In this document: in pieces, positions 9,352 to 22,025 of the stretch
Position numbering within the stretch: the stretch's first letter is position 1
Layout: each line of letters starts with the position of its first letter
Origin: Phanerochaete sordida
Lineage: Eukaryota > Basidiomycota > Agaricomycetes > Polyporales > Phanerochaetaceae
Assembly: GCA_019973155.2 (NCBI GenBank)
Contig: BPQB01000031.1
Span: forward strand, 124,001-188,000
Length of the DNA stretch: 64,000 bases
Direction of reading: 5' to 3'
Notes under the pieces: generated by a model
What the model was told of the DNA's origin: nothing
Seen by the model: the letters and a program-made list of their open reading frames with translations, nothing else
Database searches by the model: none
Position numbers and translations under genes: made by a program

Positions 9352-12300
9352 ATGTCGGAAAGAACGCGCAGGGAACGAAAGAGCAAACTTGAATCGCTGG
9401 CAGAGCTGAAACGCGCGAGAGCGGGCGGTGGAAGGTCCTACAAGGTGTGTTGCACGCTAGTCGCGACGCGCCGCACGCGCTGAACCGCGATGTCCACACG
9501 CCCAGGTCGAAGAAGACGCCGCAATATACGATGAGGTTACGGATGACCAGTACAAGGCCATCGTCAGAGGTCGACTAGCTCAAGATGACTTCGTGGTCGA
9601 CGATGGCATCGGCGGCTATATGGACAACGGTATGGACGACTTCGACGAGACTGGCAAGTACGCAGACAGCGAGGAGGAAGACAAGAAGTCTTGTGAGTGA
9701 CTTTAAACCAGAGAAAAACGCGTTCCTTACTTTACAGCAGCCAAGAAGAAGGACGCGAAGCCGAAAGCAAAGGCCAAGGCGAAGCCTCAGCCGCCGCCAC
9801 CCTCTGCGCCCTCTATGTCGGCATACCGTACTCGTCACACAGAGGACGAGGAGCAAGACTTCATGGGCTCTATTCTAGGCGAAATGGGCAGTATAGTCCC
9901 TGCGGCTCCTCCTCCCACGCGGAAACGGAAGCCAGAATACGACGCGCCTAAGGGGGCTTCGAATGGCCGACCAAAGGCGCGTACTGGAGGCTATGAACGA
10001 GGTACCGACTATCGCGACGGCGAAATATCATCGGATGGCTTCTTCGACGTCGGCTTCCCCAGCGGCCCCTCCAGCGAAGACGACCTGGACATCCTCAGCC
10101 CAAAGAAGAAGATGAAGACCGAGGATGGCGGCATCACACCCGCGATCGAGCGCATGGATAGATTTCACGTCGCAAGTAGTAGCGGGGACGAGGGCGACGC
10201 GAACATGCATGATATTCTCGACGGCATTGATATGGACGCGTTCATGGACGTTGACGAGGACCTGCTGGACTCGCCCTCGAAGCCTGCGGCGAAGAGCGTC
10301 AAGAAGGAGGAGCCGAAGGACCTTAGGTTCAAGCCGATCCTAGCAGCGAAGGCTGAAGACAAGAAAAAGAATCTGGACGATACCCCCGCCTGGCTATCAG
10401 TATACGACTCACTCACAGTCACGAAAGACGACACGCTTGGCTCGGCTACGGGGTCTGCCATGAAAGCGAGCGGTTCTAAGGATGTCTCGGTGCTTGAAGA
10501 GGACGGCTCACTACGCTTCTTCTGGCTGGATTATCTCGAGCACGAGGGCAAGCTATACTTCATCGGCAAGACACAGGACAAGAAGACGAAGCTCTGGCTC
10601 TCATGCTGCGTCACTGTGGAGAACTTGCAGCGGAACTTGTTCGTTCTGCCGCGAGAACACCGCGTCATGGAGGACGAGGAGACTGGCGAGCTGGTCGAGA
10701 CTGATGTGGCGCCGACGCTGCAGGACGTCTATGGCGACTTCGACCGGGTGCGCAAGAAGGCTGGCATCAAAAGCTTCAAGGCCAAGTTCGTCAAGCGGAA
10801 ATATGCCTTCGGCGAGAAAGACGTTCCCCGTACCGAGACGCAGTGGCTGAAGGTCGTGTATGGTTTCGACGGTACGTTCTGAACTATTTGGCGAGTCCCA
10901 GACTCTCACTTCCTCGACAGAGCCGCCAATATCGCCGAATGTATCAAGCCCCAATTTCCTGCGAGTGTTTGGTACGACGACCAGTGCGTTCGAGCTGCTC
11001 GTGCTCAAGCGCAAGATCATGGGCCCTTGCTGGCTGCAGATCAAGAAGCCTGTCATGGAGCACAAAGGAGTGCGTCTCCTCGTCTCCTCGTCGAAACCTG
11101 ATCTTATGGCTACGTACAGGTCTCATGGTGCAAAGTCGAGGCCACTGTTACCGACCCGAAGGATTTCAACCCCTTCCCGGAAACTGACTCCAGCGCGCCG
11201 AAGGAGGTCCCACCCTTGACCGTGATGAGCCTTAGCATGCGCACCATCGTCAACCACCAGGCGAATATCCGTGAAGTGGTTTGTGCATCTGCGCGAATCT
11301 GGTCCAACCGTGAGGTTTCCGTGCAAAGAGACCGTGACTAGTACTCATTCACGCCCGTATTCTAGTCCAGTTGGAGGACCCTACTCCACCAGAATCCCTG
11401 CTTTGCAGTGTGCATACTTTCGTGCGCCCGCTTGATCGATTCCCGCCGAACTTCGAGAACAGGGCAAAATCGAACGGCAAGGGCGTCATTCACCCCATGC
11501 AGTCGGAGCGCGTACTGCTGAATAACTTGCTCGGTCAGTTTCTTCGCTCAGTTTCGCGATCGCGGCGCCTAAAGCCTTGCCCTTGTTAGCCACCGTCCAC
11601 AAAGCAGACCCCGACGTCATCGTCGGACATGACTTCGTCGGCGATTCGCTGGATGTCCTTCTGCGCCGCATGCGCGACCTGAAGGCCGACCACTTTTCGC
11701 GCATCGGACGCTTCAGGCGCTCGAAGTGGCCGAACATTGGCAGGCAGGGCACGAACCTCAAGTTCATGAACGGCAGGTTGATGTGCGACTTGGCGAGCGA
11801 CAGTGCTAAGGTACACCTAGGTTCTGCCGTAACTTGGCCACGGTATTGACTCTTGCGTCTTGCAGGGCATGATTTCGTCAACGACCTGGTCGTTGACAGA
11901 GATGTGCAAAACGCACCTGAAGAGCGACAGGCAGGACATTGATCCAGACGACACCGCCAGTTACTTTGACGGCAGTTTGAGTAACCCCGATCGACTGCTC
12001 ACGTTCGTCCGACACTGCGAGCTCGACGCGCATTACCAGATGGCGCTTGCCGCGAAGGTGCAGATCTTGCCTCTGACACGACAGTTGACGAATCTCGCTG
12101 GTAACTCATGGTGAGCTCTGTACTGGTGTATACAAGAACTCCCATACTAACGTCGAACCACAGGAACAAGACGCTGAACGGTGGTCGCGCAGAACGGAAC
12201 GAGTACATTCTGCTGCACGAGTTCCACCGCCTGAAGTACATCTGTCCGGACAAGCAGTGGGGTAAGAAGGCTGAGGCGGCGGCGAAGACCGAGAACGAGG

Positions 12301-14473
12301 ACGGCGAAGGCGACGCCGGTAAGAAGGGCAAGGGCAAGAGGGACAAGTACAAGGGCGGTCTCGTGTTCGAGCCCAAGCGCGGTCTGTGGGACAAGTACAT
12401 CCTCGTCATGGACTTCAACTCGCTGTACCCGAGTATCATCCAGGAGTACAACATCGACTTTACTACTGTGGAGCCCGTCGAGGACGAGGTATGTCCTTTC
12501 GCAGAATAAGAGTAGAGATGCTGACCCCCCTCTAGGATGGAGAAGAGAAGATTCCTGATGTCCCTGGCCAAGCGACTGGGCAGGGCGTGCTTCCGCGTCT
12601 TATTGCCACCCTCGTCAACCGCCGTCGCCAGGTCAAGAGTCTCATGAAGGACCGCAAGGCGACACAGGCGCAACTTCTGCAATGGGACATCAAGCAGATG
12701 GCGCTGAAGCTCACGGCGAACAGTATGTACGGCTGCCTCGGCTTCGAGTATTCAAGATTCTATGCCCGGCCGCTCGCCGCCCTCACCACGTTCAAGGGTC
12801 GCGAGATCCTGACGCACACTCGCGAGCTCGCAGAGAGCCTACAGCTGGACGTGCGTCGTTCCAGGCTTGATAATCTATACCTGCTGACGCAGCATAGGTC
12901 GTCTACGGAGATACCGACTCCGTTTTCGTGAACTCCAATGTTACCGAGCTCGCAGAAGCCCTCAAGATCTCAGCCGAGTTCAAGAAGGCGGTCAACGACC
13001 GATACAAGCTTCTCGAGATCGACCTCGACGGCGTGTTCCAGCGGCTGCTCCTGCTGCAGAAGAAGAAGTACGCCGCGGTCAAGGTCGAGGACGCCGGGCG
13101 CACCAGCGTCGAGGTCAAGGGTCTCGACATGAAGCGCCGCGAGTACTGTGCGCTGTCGAAGAACGTGTCCCAGTTCGTGCTGGAGCAGATCCTCTCGGGC
13201 GAGGCGACGGAGAACGTGGTGGAGAACATCCACGAGTACCTGTCTACGATGAGCGCCGACGTTCGTGCGGGCAAGGTCAAGCTGGACGAGTTCATCATCT
13301 TCAAGGTATGTAGGTAGAGCGGCAGCGCTAGAGTCGCAGGCTCACCCTGGTTCTGCAGCGGCTGGGCAAGAACCCCGAGGACTACCCCGACGCGAAGAGC
13401 CAGCCGCACGTCCAGGTGGCGCTGCGCATGAAGGCCAAGGGCAGCAGCGCGCGCTCGGGAGACGTGATCCCGTACATCTTCTGCCTGGGCGAGGGCGGCG
13501 AGAGCTCGAAGGGTGCACAGGCCGAGCGCGCGAAGCACCCCGACGAGATACGGCGAGCAGGCAGCGAGTTGCACATTGGTGAGTGTTAATGAGCATGAAT
13601 GCGTTTGGCCATGGCTGACGTGCACGCAGACTACGAGTACTACCTGGCGCACCAGATCTTGCCGCCCATCGAGCGGCTGTGTGAGCCCATCGAGGGCACG
13701 GACCGCGCGCGGCTCGCAGAATGCCTTGGTGCGTTGCGGCGGCGTGCTTCGCGCATGTGGCTCAAGTGACTCAATTTTTCTGCGCAGGTCTCGATCCCAG
13801 CCGGTATCGCAGCACTACGGGTACGGACGGCGACGCGCGTGCATTTGGCTCGTTGGACTCGCTCATGTCCGACGCGGAGCGCTTCAAGGACGCCGCGCCG
13901 CTGCTCGTGCGCTGTCGCGCGTGCACGGCGCACAGCGCGTTCGCACCGATCGCGGACCGGCAGGCGTCGATGCTCACACCAGCGGGCGTGCGCTGCCCCG
14001 CTTGCAATGCGTCGATCGCTCCCGCGAGTGTGCAGGCACAGCTCGAGGTGCAGATGCGCGCAGAGATCGCGCGGTACTACGAGGGCTGGACGGTCTGCGA
14101 CGACCCGACGTGCGGGCAGCGCACGCGGATGATGGGCGTGTACGGCCGCCGCTGCCTGCGACCCTCGTGCCAGGGCAACGTCGCGTTCGAGGTGCGCGAT
14201 TCCGTGTTCTCACCCATTCGTTCGCTGACCCGCGTGCAGTATTCGGACGCACGCATGTACAACCAGCTGCGCTACTACGCGTACGTGTTCGACGCTGAGA
14301 AGGCGGTCGCGGGCGCGCCCGGGCCCAAGGCGCGGGAGGAGCTGCAGGGCATCCTCGCGACGCAGGGCGAGCTGCTCGACGCTGCGCGCGCGACCGTGGA
14401 CAAGTACCTCGCGCAGTGTGGGCGGCGCTGGGTCGACCTCACTGCGCTTTTCTCATCTATCCGCATCAAGTAA
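9352..14473 (+). CDS. POL1: DNA polymerase alpha catalytic subunit (family B)
   Basis: Fourteen exons (9352-9444, 9506-9692, 9738-10871, 10921-11069, 11120-11309, 11366-11533, 11590-11810, 11866-12110, 12164-12488, 12536-12850, 12898-13305, 13359-13578, 13630-13728, 13788-14473) join to 1479 residues, normal for the family. Order seen: Pol-alpha N-terminal motif ([17 protein letters not shown], residues about 40-57), a long acidic linker, the exonuclease-like domain ([20 protein letters not shown]), then polymerase motifs [14 protein letters not shown] (A, about 878), [13 protein letters not shown] (B, about 962) and YGDTDS (C, about 1013). The C-terminal region has two zinc-site cysteine sets, CRAC/CPAC and CDDPTC...CLRPSC, which bind the B subunit. 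It forms the Pol alpha-primase complex that starts every Okazaki fragment in the nucleus. Assignment is firm. Confidence 0.97.
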
Positions 14474-14730
14474 TCTCAAAGTTAGGTAGCTCTCCATCGT
14501 CGCTGTTCGTCTTGTTTTCGAGTTGCTATGTTATGTATATGATACCTCTCTGTAGAAGCTGCTCACGGGAAATTAAGATGTTTTATATCATTTCCGCCCT
14601 TGCGTTCTGCGGTACAAACGGTTCTGGTGTAGTGTGCGCGCGGTCTGCTTCCTAGCTCCGAGAACATAGTCTGGAATCACCGCGAAGCTGACCTCTATAC
14701 TACCGTGACCGAACACGCTCTGGGCCTCAC

Positions 14731-16605
14731 TCATACCTTCGGGTCTGCCAAGACGTCCTCGATGACCTGCCCGACCCTCAACACCACCTCATCGCAGCCC
14801 CACTGCCCGACGACACTCGCGCCGATCGGCCATCCGTCGCTCCCGGTGCCCACAGGCACGCTCATCGCGGGCAGGCCAGCGAGCGACGCGGGCACTGTCA
14901 GTACGTCCTGCACGTACGCGCTAAGGTCGCCGTCCGCCCTGGCCGCGTCCAGCAGCGGCGCGGTCTGGATCGCAGACGGGTGCAGAAGGACGTCGACCCC
15001 GTCTGGCGCCGCGGCGCGGTGGGGCGAGGAGGACAGGACGTTCCGCGCGCGGAAGACGTGGTCGAAGTCGGTGCGGACGCGGGCGCGCAGGCGCTGTGCT
15101 TGGAGGAAGTAGTTGTCAAACGCGCTGGAGGCGATTTAGCTAGAGCGAAACGAGGGACGTGGGATGCTTACTCGGCAGTCAGGGCGTAAGTGCCGAGAAG
15201 TATGCGTTTTTGAACCTCGGCTCCGAAGCCTTCTGTGCGTGTGTGCGCGTACACATTGGCAGTCTTCGTCGTGTCGGCTGTTTTTGGTGGGTCGACTCGG
15301 AGACCTGAGGGTCGAAGTGAGCACGCGTCGCCAAGAGACGAGGTACAACGAACCGTATTCAATTCCGTCATAACGCGCCAGGTTGCTGCTAGCTTCTGCA
15401 CTCGCAATCACATAGTATGCGCTCAGGGCGTATTGGGTGGATGGCAGAGAAACAGGGACAATGGTTGCTCCTCGGTCCCTCAGAGACGCGATGAGCGTCT
15501 TGAGGGGTGCGACAACTGCCCTGCTGAGCTCTGCAGGGAAGTATTCCTAATGGTAATTGTCAGTCATACACCATGTGCCAGTGCATGTAACATACCTGAG
15601 GAATGCCTATCCGCAAGCCCGACAGACTGGAAGCATCGGTCCAGTTCGCCATGTGCCTCTGACATTCTACGTCTGCTTCTGCTCGTGTTTCTGGTGTCGC
15701 AGCGGACGGGTCTCGACTGTCATACTGCGCAAGTATGCCTGCAGGAAATGGGTGAGGCGAAAGCGATACTCGCCACCCAAAGCGACTCACCAAATACTCT
15801 GCGTACGTAGTCGACACTACTGCCAAACACCCCCACGCAGTCTAGGCTATCTGCATACGAGATGACTCCCCATCTTAAAGCGGCACAGCATGAGAGACTT
15901 GAGGGATGTATCCGAGCAACCGTGTGTACCTACTGATGATACCATAGGACGGCTTCAGCCCGACGACCCCGCAATATGAAGCCGGCAAGCGAATGGAACC
16001 GCCAGTGTCGGTACCTAGCGAGCTGTAGAAACGTCAGTCATGGCTACACGACCTTATGCGACCATGTACGCACGCGTGGCACATGTTCGAAGCAACTGCT
16101 GCAGCACTCCCTCCTGAGCTACCTCCTGCTGACCTCCGCTCGCGTTCGCGTCCGGGCGCAGTCGACGGCTGATAGGGATTAACGACAGGACCATGAGCTG
16201 AGTACAGGTTCAACGATCTAGCAAAGCATAAGAGGGATACACGGTGCAAGCTGCGGCAACGTACCCCATCCCAAATTCATCACAGTTCGCTTTCCCGACG
16301 ATGGGCGCCCCGGCTGTCTTCAGCAGCTCCACGACAGTCGCATCGAACGGAGACGTAAAGTCGCGCAGGATCTTCGAGGAGCACGTAGTCGGCATATCCT
16401 TCGTGCATATGTTGTCTTTCACGGCGACAGTCACGTCGTGTAGCGGCAGGTCAGACGCGCCATGGTCGACACTCTCCGGGATGTGGACCAATGCGTTCAC
16501 ATGCTGGTTGTCGGCGAGCACTGTCTGCCTCCAGGCTTCGAAGCTGAAGGTCCTCGCGCGCAAGAGTCTACTTCTGACGCATTTCGAGGGTAGGGTAGCG
16601 AGCAT
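14731..16605 (-). CDS. HER2: glutamyl-tRNA(Gln) amidotransferase subunit A, mitochondrial
   Basis: Eight exons (16605-16265, 16217-16074, 16022-15930, 15873-15791, 15738-15596, 15546-15354, 15304-15172, 15124-14731) join to 507 residues. The amidase-signature triad is present: Lys63 in VAVKDN, the cis-serine in [13 protein letters not shown] (about 147) and the nucleophile Ser171 in [14 protein letters not shown]. The later [19 protein letters not shown] block is typical of GatA rather than of general amidases. With GatF and GatB homologs it converts Glu-tRNA(Gln) to Gln-tRNA(Gln) in mitochondria, GatA releasing ammonia from glutamine. I chose the ATG at 16605: the following 25 residues are R/K/L/S-rich with no acid, a good presequence, whereas the in-frame ATG at 16731 adds a hydrophobic lead that is less typical. 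Confidence 0.93.
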
Positions 16606-16849
16606 TGCCCGCGAGGATGGGGGAGCGCAGTGAACGTGGACAGAGCCGCCGTTGGGCGCTTCTAGCCGAGCCGACGCCACACAGGGTTCAGAGAGCGTGA
16701 AGAAAATTAAAGAGCAAAGGACGCCAGTCATGACTCTAAATGAAACGTTCGTGTGTTACATGTTATCGTGATTAATCCTGAATATTATCAAGGCCGCCGC
16801 TGAAATGCAGGCAGTGCACTAGAGCAAGTGCAGAGGTGCGTCGCGGCTT

Positions 16850-19417
16850 TCACGCCGCATCCGTATCCCGCACGAAAGCCTTCTCACTGCTATCACGCGA
16901 CTCCTCGATTATCGTAGGGGCAGACGAGGGCAGCTCCTCGAGCGCGGCGGGATCTGCATCCTTGCGCTCCGTCGCGCCATCTGCCGCGCGGTCCTCGACG
17001 TCCTGTGCCGGGCGCGCCTTGCGCTTGAGCGTGTAGTGCTTGAGGAACAACACTGCGGGGCGTGAGCGGCGTGCGCGGCAGCGCGGCGGGGCACGCACCG
17101 AGCACCATGCACAGCCCGACGAGCGGCGTGTCGACGATCCAGATGAGCGCGACGCTCTTCGTGTACGCGTGCTGCACCGCGCGCCGGAGCGCGAGCGGCT
17201 CGAGCGCGTTGATCTGCCGGATGCTGTCCGCGAGGTTCGCGCTCGACGTGTCGACCGCCGCGCCGGGGATGAGCGCGAGCTTCTTGCGCAGCGCCTGGGG
17301 TGCACGTGGGGGCGTCAGCCTCGGTGTCGACAGCGCGCGGGGGCAGGACGCACCGTGCTCCAGATCGTCTGGCCGACCGCGACGCCGACGGTCGAGCCGA
17401 GCTGGCGCAGGAGCCCGAGTGTCGCGGTGCTCGTCGCCATGTCGCGCACGGGCATCGCGGCCTGCATGAGGATGATCGGCGGGAAGAAGAGGCCGCCGGT
17501 GCCGAGGCCCGCGAGGAACGTGAAGATGACCTGGCGTGCGCTGCGGCGCGGGCGGGGTCAGCGCGGTACGGGCGTGCGGGTGGCGAAGCTCACAGGGACG
17601 ACGCCTCGTCGAGCATGATCATGAGGCCGAAGCCGAGGGTCATGAAGATCTGCGGCGGGGTGAGACGCGGCGGGCGCGGAGAGGGGGCCACGCACGTAGG
17701 AGCCCCAGAGCACGGGCCGCACGGCGCCGGTGGCGGAGATCAGGAAGCCGACGACGAGCGAGATGGCGCAGGTCGCGAGGGAGTATGGGAGGATCCTGGG
17801 TGTGGTCAGGCACTCGGCGTCGACGAAGCGCGGCGCATGCACTCACTCGATGCCTGCCCTGGTGGCAGAGGCGCCGAGCACCTGGTAGTAGACCGGCAGG
17901 TAGTACGACGCTACGGCGCAGACAGCGTCACAAAGCGTCCAGAACACGACAGGCGCGACGCACCTCCGAAGAATGCGAATCCATGGATGAACACCGTGAC
18001 GAGGAGGATCGCAGTCGTCCGCGTCTAGCGCCGTACATCAGCACAGACCCCCGCCGACGCAGCCCAGCTCGCCACGCACCCTAAACAGCCGCGGCGGGAT
18101 GATCGGCGAGCGGGTGGTGACGCCCTCCCAGACGGCCGCGGCGAGGAGCAGCGCGCAGCCGACGGCGAGGAGCGCGATGGTCGCGGGGCTGCGCCAGCTC
18201 TGCTCGCTCTGGTTGAAGCCGATGAGGACGCAGACGACGCCGCCGACGATGAGCGCGAGGCCGAGGAAGTCGAACTCGGCGACGTGCGCGCGGACGCTCT
18301 TGCGGTGCTGCGGCGGGTTCAGGTGCAGCGTGAAGAAGAGGCACGCGAGCGCGACGCCGCCGGTTGGCCTGCGGTGGTGTTAGCGCGGGGTCATGGGGCG
18401 GCGGGGGCGCACGCACAGGTTGACGAAGAAGCACCATCGCCAGGAGACGTGGTCCGTGAACGCCTGGGCAGCACGTCAGTGGACCGCGCGGGCGCCAGTG
18501 CGCGATGTGACTCACCCCGCCGACCAGCGGTCCGATGATCCTGGGCGGGCGGTCAGGCAGCGTTCCCACACAGAAAGCGGGTCACGTACGAGGCGATGCC
18601 CCAGAGCGCACCAGAGTAGCCGCCGAACGTGGCACGCCTGGGGTGCGGTCAGCGGCGGGCGGCGCGCGAGAGGGAGCGGGGGCCGACGCACTTCTCGAGC
18701 GGGACGATGTCGCCGACGACGATGTTGACCATCTGGAAGATGCCGCCGCCGCCGATGCCCTGGAGGGCGCGCGCGAGGATGAGCCAGGTCATGCTCTGCG
18801 CCGCGCCGCAGAGCGCCGAGCCGACCTATGACTCGACTCAGCTTCGCGCGCCTGCGTACAGTGAGGCGGCACGCACGAGGAAAATGACGATGACGGGGTA
18901 CAGCACGAGCTTGCGGCCGACGAGGTCGGAGAACTTGCCGTAGAACGAGCTCAACGCGGCTGACGCGAGGAGGTACGCACTGCACGAGAGATGAAGCAAT
19001 TGCAGCTGCGCGGGTGGGGGAGTCGCTTACCTGCCGACCCATGAGTAGTTCTGTCCGCCCTTCAGCTCGGCGACGATGGTTGGCAGGGCGGTCGCGACAC
19101 TGCGGGAAGGTTAGTGCACTGTCTCGTGACGTAAGCGGGGAAGGAGGAGCACATCGTCTGGTCTAGTGCAGCCTGACCGATGGTGTGAGCCGGGCGATGA
19201 GTATAGAGTGCGCTGGAGGGCCTACCAAGAAAGTTGCTAGGAGCAGCGAGAAGAACACGAGCGGGAGATTATTCTTGGGGATGTCCTGGACATCGTCAGC
19301 CCACGCTCTCTTTTCCTGTGTAGCGGTCGTAGGCGTAGCAGGTCCGACTTTCTCGGAAGCATCGATTGCCTGCTTTTCGAGCTCGACGCTCGCGCTCTCC
19401 TGCTGGGCGGAGACCAT
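16850..19417 (-). CDS. MFS transporter, DHA2-type (14-TM drug:H+ antiporter family)
   Basis: About sixteen short exons give a polytopic protein. After a roughly 45-residue cytosolic N-terminus (start at 19417) come TM1 and the loop ALDQTIVATALPTIVAEL, the DHA2 family signature; then GKFSDLVGRK (motif A), RALQGIGGGGIFQM (TM4), an antiporter-type motif C region around SGALWGIASIIGPLVGG with [20 protein letters not shown], and further helices to VLFLKHYTLKRKAR. The tail is acidic and stop is at 16850. Fungal members export mycotoxins, azoles or siderophores, or import small solutes; no substrate can be assigned. A TATAAA box lies 100 bp upstream. It is adjacent to, and in the same direction as, GatA with 244 bp between them. 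Exon ends near 17.0-17.7 kb were read by similarity and are less certain. Confidence 0.88.
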
Positions 19418-19516
19418 AGCCGTGTGTAGGGTTCCGCTGGTGCAGCTCAAGGACCTGTGAGCGACGCTGTGTAACCTGGGTCGCACGGTCAGGCTCTGGT
19501 ACGCGGGGAGCGGACC

Positions 19517-19522
19517 TTTATA
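19517..19522 (-). promoter_or_regulatory. TATA box of the MFS gene
   Basis: TATAAA on the minus strand, 100 bp upstream of the MFS start codon. Confidence 0.5.
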
Positions 19523-20455
19523 TTGAGCACATGCGTGACTTCCTGACTCAGTTTTCATGCGGCGAAGCGTCTGCGGAAAAATCCGACTGCGGCGTGAAAA
19601 AAATGTGTGCCTGCACACCTGCTCCATGTCCAGACCGCGATGTTGCAGAGTTTTGGAGACGGAAATGGATACCATTTTATGGACTACATTTCCTGCGGTG
19701 GTCGAAGCGTTTAGCATCACATTTGGAGATGGAACAGACAGAAAATATGGACGCAGGCTCGAAGAAAGATACCCTCAATCGGAAGCAGAGCTGCCTTTTC
19801 CGTGGCGAACACCGCCCGTACCACGCGGTTTTCGCGATAGACGCCAGCGAAAGTCACCGGATGCGGAGGCTCCGAGCGCCGGCACGCCATTTGCTGAAAG
19901 GTTGTTCGGCGAGCACGCGACACGGTCATTTCGTAGAACACCGTCACTTCCACTTGAACTGCAGGGACGTCGAGGCGGGCTGCGCCACTTGCGAGCTGGA
20001 CTCTAGATGCGACGCGCGCACGATGCCAGAGACTCGACCAAACGCGCGGGTGGTGGTATCCGAGGCCCAAGTTTACGCTAAGTAGGGGGTCGTGGCACGG
20101 CTTACATCTTGACTTGCAGGGCGCGCTGGTGCTTGCACAGTACGCTGCTCAGCTGTGCCACGGACGCAGCATGAGGACGGGAAATCTGGCAAGGGGCAAG
20201 CTGAGTTCAAATGTCGTCACAAGTGGCTCAAAGAACTGCCCAGGGACAAAGACTAATAACGGATTGATGGGCTGCTTTGGTTCGTGGCACATCTCCTCGT
20301 TGCGTGTGGCTGTACAGGATCAGACTTGCCACATTTACCACGACACCTGCTTTGGTCCCTCTGTCCAATGAGAAGCCAGGCCACGACCTCGTCGCCTCAG
20401 GTCGGCGCCACTCGAAGTTCCAAAAGCAACCTACAAAGTGGCCTCGCACTTGTCG

Positions 20456-20462
20456 TATATAT
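20456..20462 (+). promoter_or_regulatory. TATA box of the HMG-box gene
   Basis: TATATAT, about 92 bp upstream of the ATG at 20554. Confidence 0.5.
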
Positions 20463-20553
20463 TCGTTGACATGCACATACTCACACTCCCCACCGCACCA
20501 TTGTCCACACCTACATTCTACTTCTCTCGATCACTCTCATCGCTTAACTTGCC

Positions 20554-21684
20554 ATGTCCTCCTCGCCTAACCTCCAGGCACAGCTGGACGTCGACGATGG
20601 TTCCCGGAAGAAGCGCCGGACGAGCCGAGACGACGACCAGCCGCCACGCCCGATGAACTCCTTCATGCTTTTCCGCCAAGATTTCCTCAAGAACACTGCC
20701 AAGGGGCGCCAGCCAATGGTCCCGTCCAAAGCCGCCGGCCTCGCGTGGAAGAAACTGTCACCCAAGGAAAAGGAGCACTGGCAGATGCTTGCCGACGTGG
20801 CCAAGGAGGAACACAAGCGGCTGTACCCCGACTACAGGTTCCAGCCCAAGCGGCGCGAGCAGCCCGCCAAGAAACGGCGCGTGGCCACGACCACCGCCGA
20901 GCACGACGACGAGGTGCAGGATCTCTCCGACCTCTTCACGAGCGCGAGCCGCGGCCACCTCGAGGCCTTAGACAACTTGCCCTTCAACGCTGCCTCGCCC
21001 CCTGCATCCGCCTTCGGCACGCCTGCCTACGACTTCGCGCCGCTGCCCGACATGCCGTCGCTGCTCCTCGACGGCGCGGCGCTGCCGCCTGCGCAGGGGC
21101 CGCTCTACGTCCCCGCGTCCGGCTCGCCCGACTTCGACGCGACGAGCCCCGGCCCCGCGCCCCACGACCTCTACGACGCGTCCGGCCCATCCACATTCGA
21201 CGCGCCGTACACCTCGCACGCCGCGCCCATCGCGCTGCCGTCCCTACCCTCCCTACCCTCCCTACAAGCCCCGCGCCCCCAGCCCTCGGAGCCGACATAC
21301 GCGCGCCCGACGCCGCACGCACTCCCACAGACACACATCGTGCTCGTGCTGCGGCGCGCGCTCTGCGCGGGCTGCCACGCCACACACCTCGCCGCCTTCC
21401 CGCGCGCGCAGACGTGGGCCACCGCGCAGAACGACGCGGCGTACATCCGCCGCGGCGCGCTCTGCGGCGCGTGCGCGTACCGCTGCGCCGCCGTCGAGCG
21501 CGAGATGCTGCGCCACGGCGCGCGGTGCTTTGATAACCTCGAGGCTGTGGAGCAATACGACGACGGGGGCGCGTTCCAGGACGGGCCGCCGCTGTCGCCG
21601 GCGCACCTGGACCGGGCGCGCGCTGAGCTGTTTCAGTTTATCGAGGGTGACTACATGAACTACGATGCTTGCGGGCCAGCGTAG
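20554..21684 (+). CDS. HMG-box transcription factor (SOX/MATA class)
   Basis: A single uninterrupted 376-codon frame. The HMG box spans about residues 31-100: it opens RPMNSFMLFRQDF, has the LAWKKLSPKEKEHWQMLAD helix region and closes with YPDYRFQPKRR and a basic KKRR nuclear signal. RPMNSFMLF is the sequence-specific (SOX/MATA) class; related basidiomycete proteins include mating and fruiting regulators such as Coprinopsis Pcc1, so a developmental role is possible but inferred. The middle (about 110-265) is P/S/A-rich with a small SLP repeat. Near the C-terminus are two cysteine pairs (LCAGCHATH and LCGACAYRC) about 35 residues apart that look able to bind zinc. The gene lacks introns while every neighbour has several. 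It is not part of a recognisable mating-type locus here. Confidence 0.88.
   Translation: MSSSPNLQAQLDVDDGSRKKRRTSRDDDQPPRPMNSFMLFRQDFLKNTAKGRQPMVPSKAAGLAWKKLSPKEKEHWQMLADVAKEEHKRLYPDYRFQPKRREQPAKKRRVATTTAEHDDEVQDLSDLFTSASRGHLEALDNLPFNAASPPASAFGTPAYDFAPLPDMPSLLLDGAALPPAQGPLYVPASGSPDFDATSPGPAPHDLYDASGPSTFDAPYTSHAAPIALPSLPSLPSLQAPRPQPSEPTYARPTPHALPQTHIVLVLRRALCAGCHATHLAAFPRAQTWATAQNDAAYIRRGALCGACAYRCAAVEREMLRHGARCFDNLEAVEQYDDGGAFQDGPPLSPAHLDRARAELFQFIEGDYMNYDACGPA
21241..21267 (+). repeat. 9-bp coding tandem repeat (Ser-Leu-Pro)
   Basis: TCCCTACCC is repeated twice with a third partial copy, encoding SLPSLPSLQ within the proline-rich middle of the HMG-box protein. Confidence 0.75.
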
Positions 21685-22025
21685 TGGCGATTGCAAGAAT
21701 GCTCTTCTATTCCCTCTAGACGTTCCTGGAATATTTATCTTAGATGTACCGAGTTCCTCATGTTCGATCACTTAGAGTATTTTCGGTTAATTGTATGCGG
21801 GCTGGTATCGCATTCCTGGGCTATAGCGTGATTCTGGCTTCGACTACGTCACCTCGATAGTATGCTCAGTGAAGGCGCATGGTTGCAACAGAGGCAGGTT
21901 TGAAAAGGAGTGAGGGTGTGCATCTATAATGACTCTAATACGTGTCTATATTCTAATATTCTAACGCATGCCTTGCCGATGCCACCAATAGTCCAAAATC
22001 GCAGCCTAGCGTGCAGCCTCCCGCC
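21685..22025. other. convergent 3' region, HMG-box / monooxygenase
   Basis: About 340 bp of A/T-richer sequence between two stop codons. It can hold both 3' untranslated regions; no gene seen. Confidence 0.6.

Larger units (their letters stand above)
19418..20553. other. divergent intergenic region, MFS / HMG-box gene
   Basis: About 1.1 kb holding the TATA boxes of both flanking genes. Open frames up to about 180 codons occur but show no domain, no codon bias like the neighbours and no splice continuation. Confidence 0.5.

Noticed and set aside
16606..16731. 42-residue N-terminal extension of GatA
   Set aside because: The downstream ATG at 16605 gives a better mitochondrial presequence; the extension is hydrophobic and contains acidic residues.
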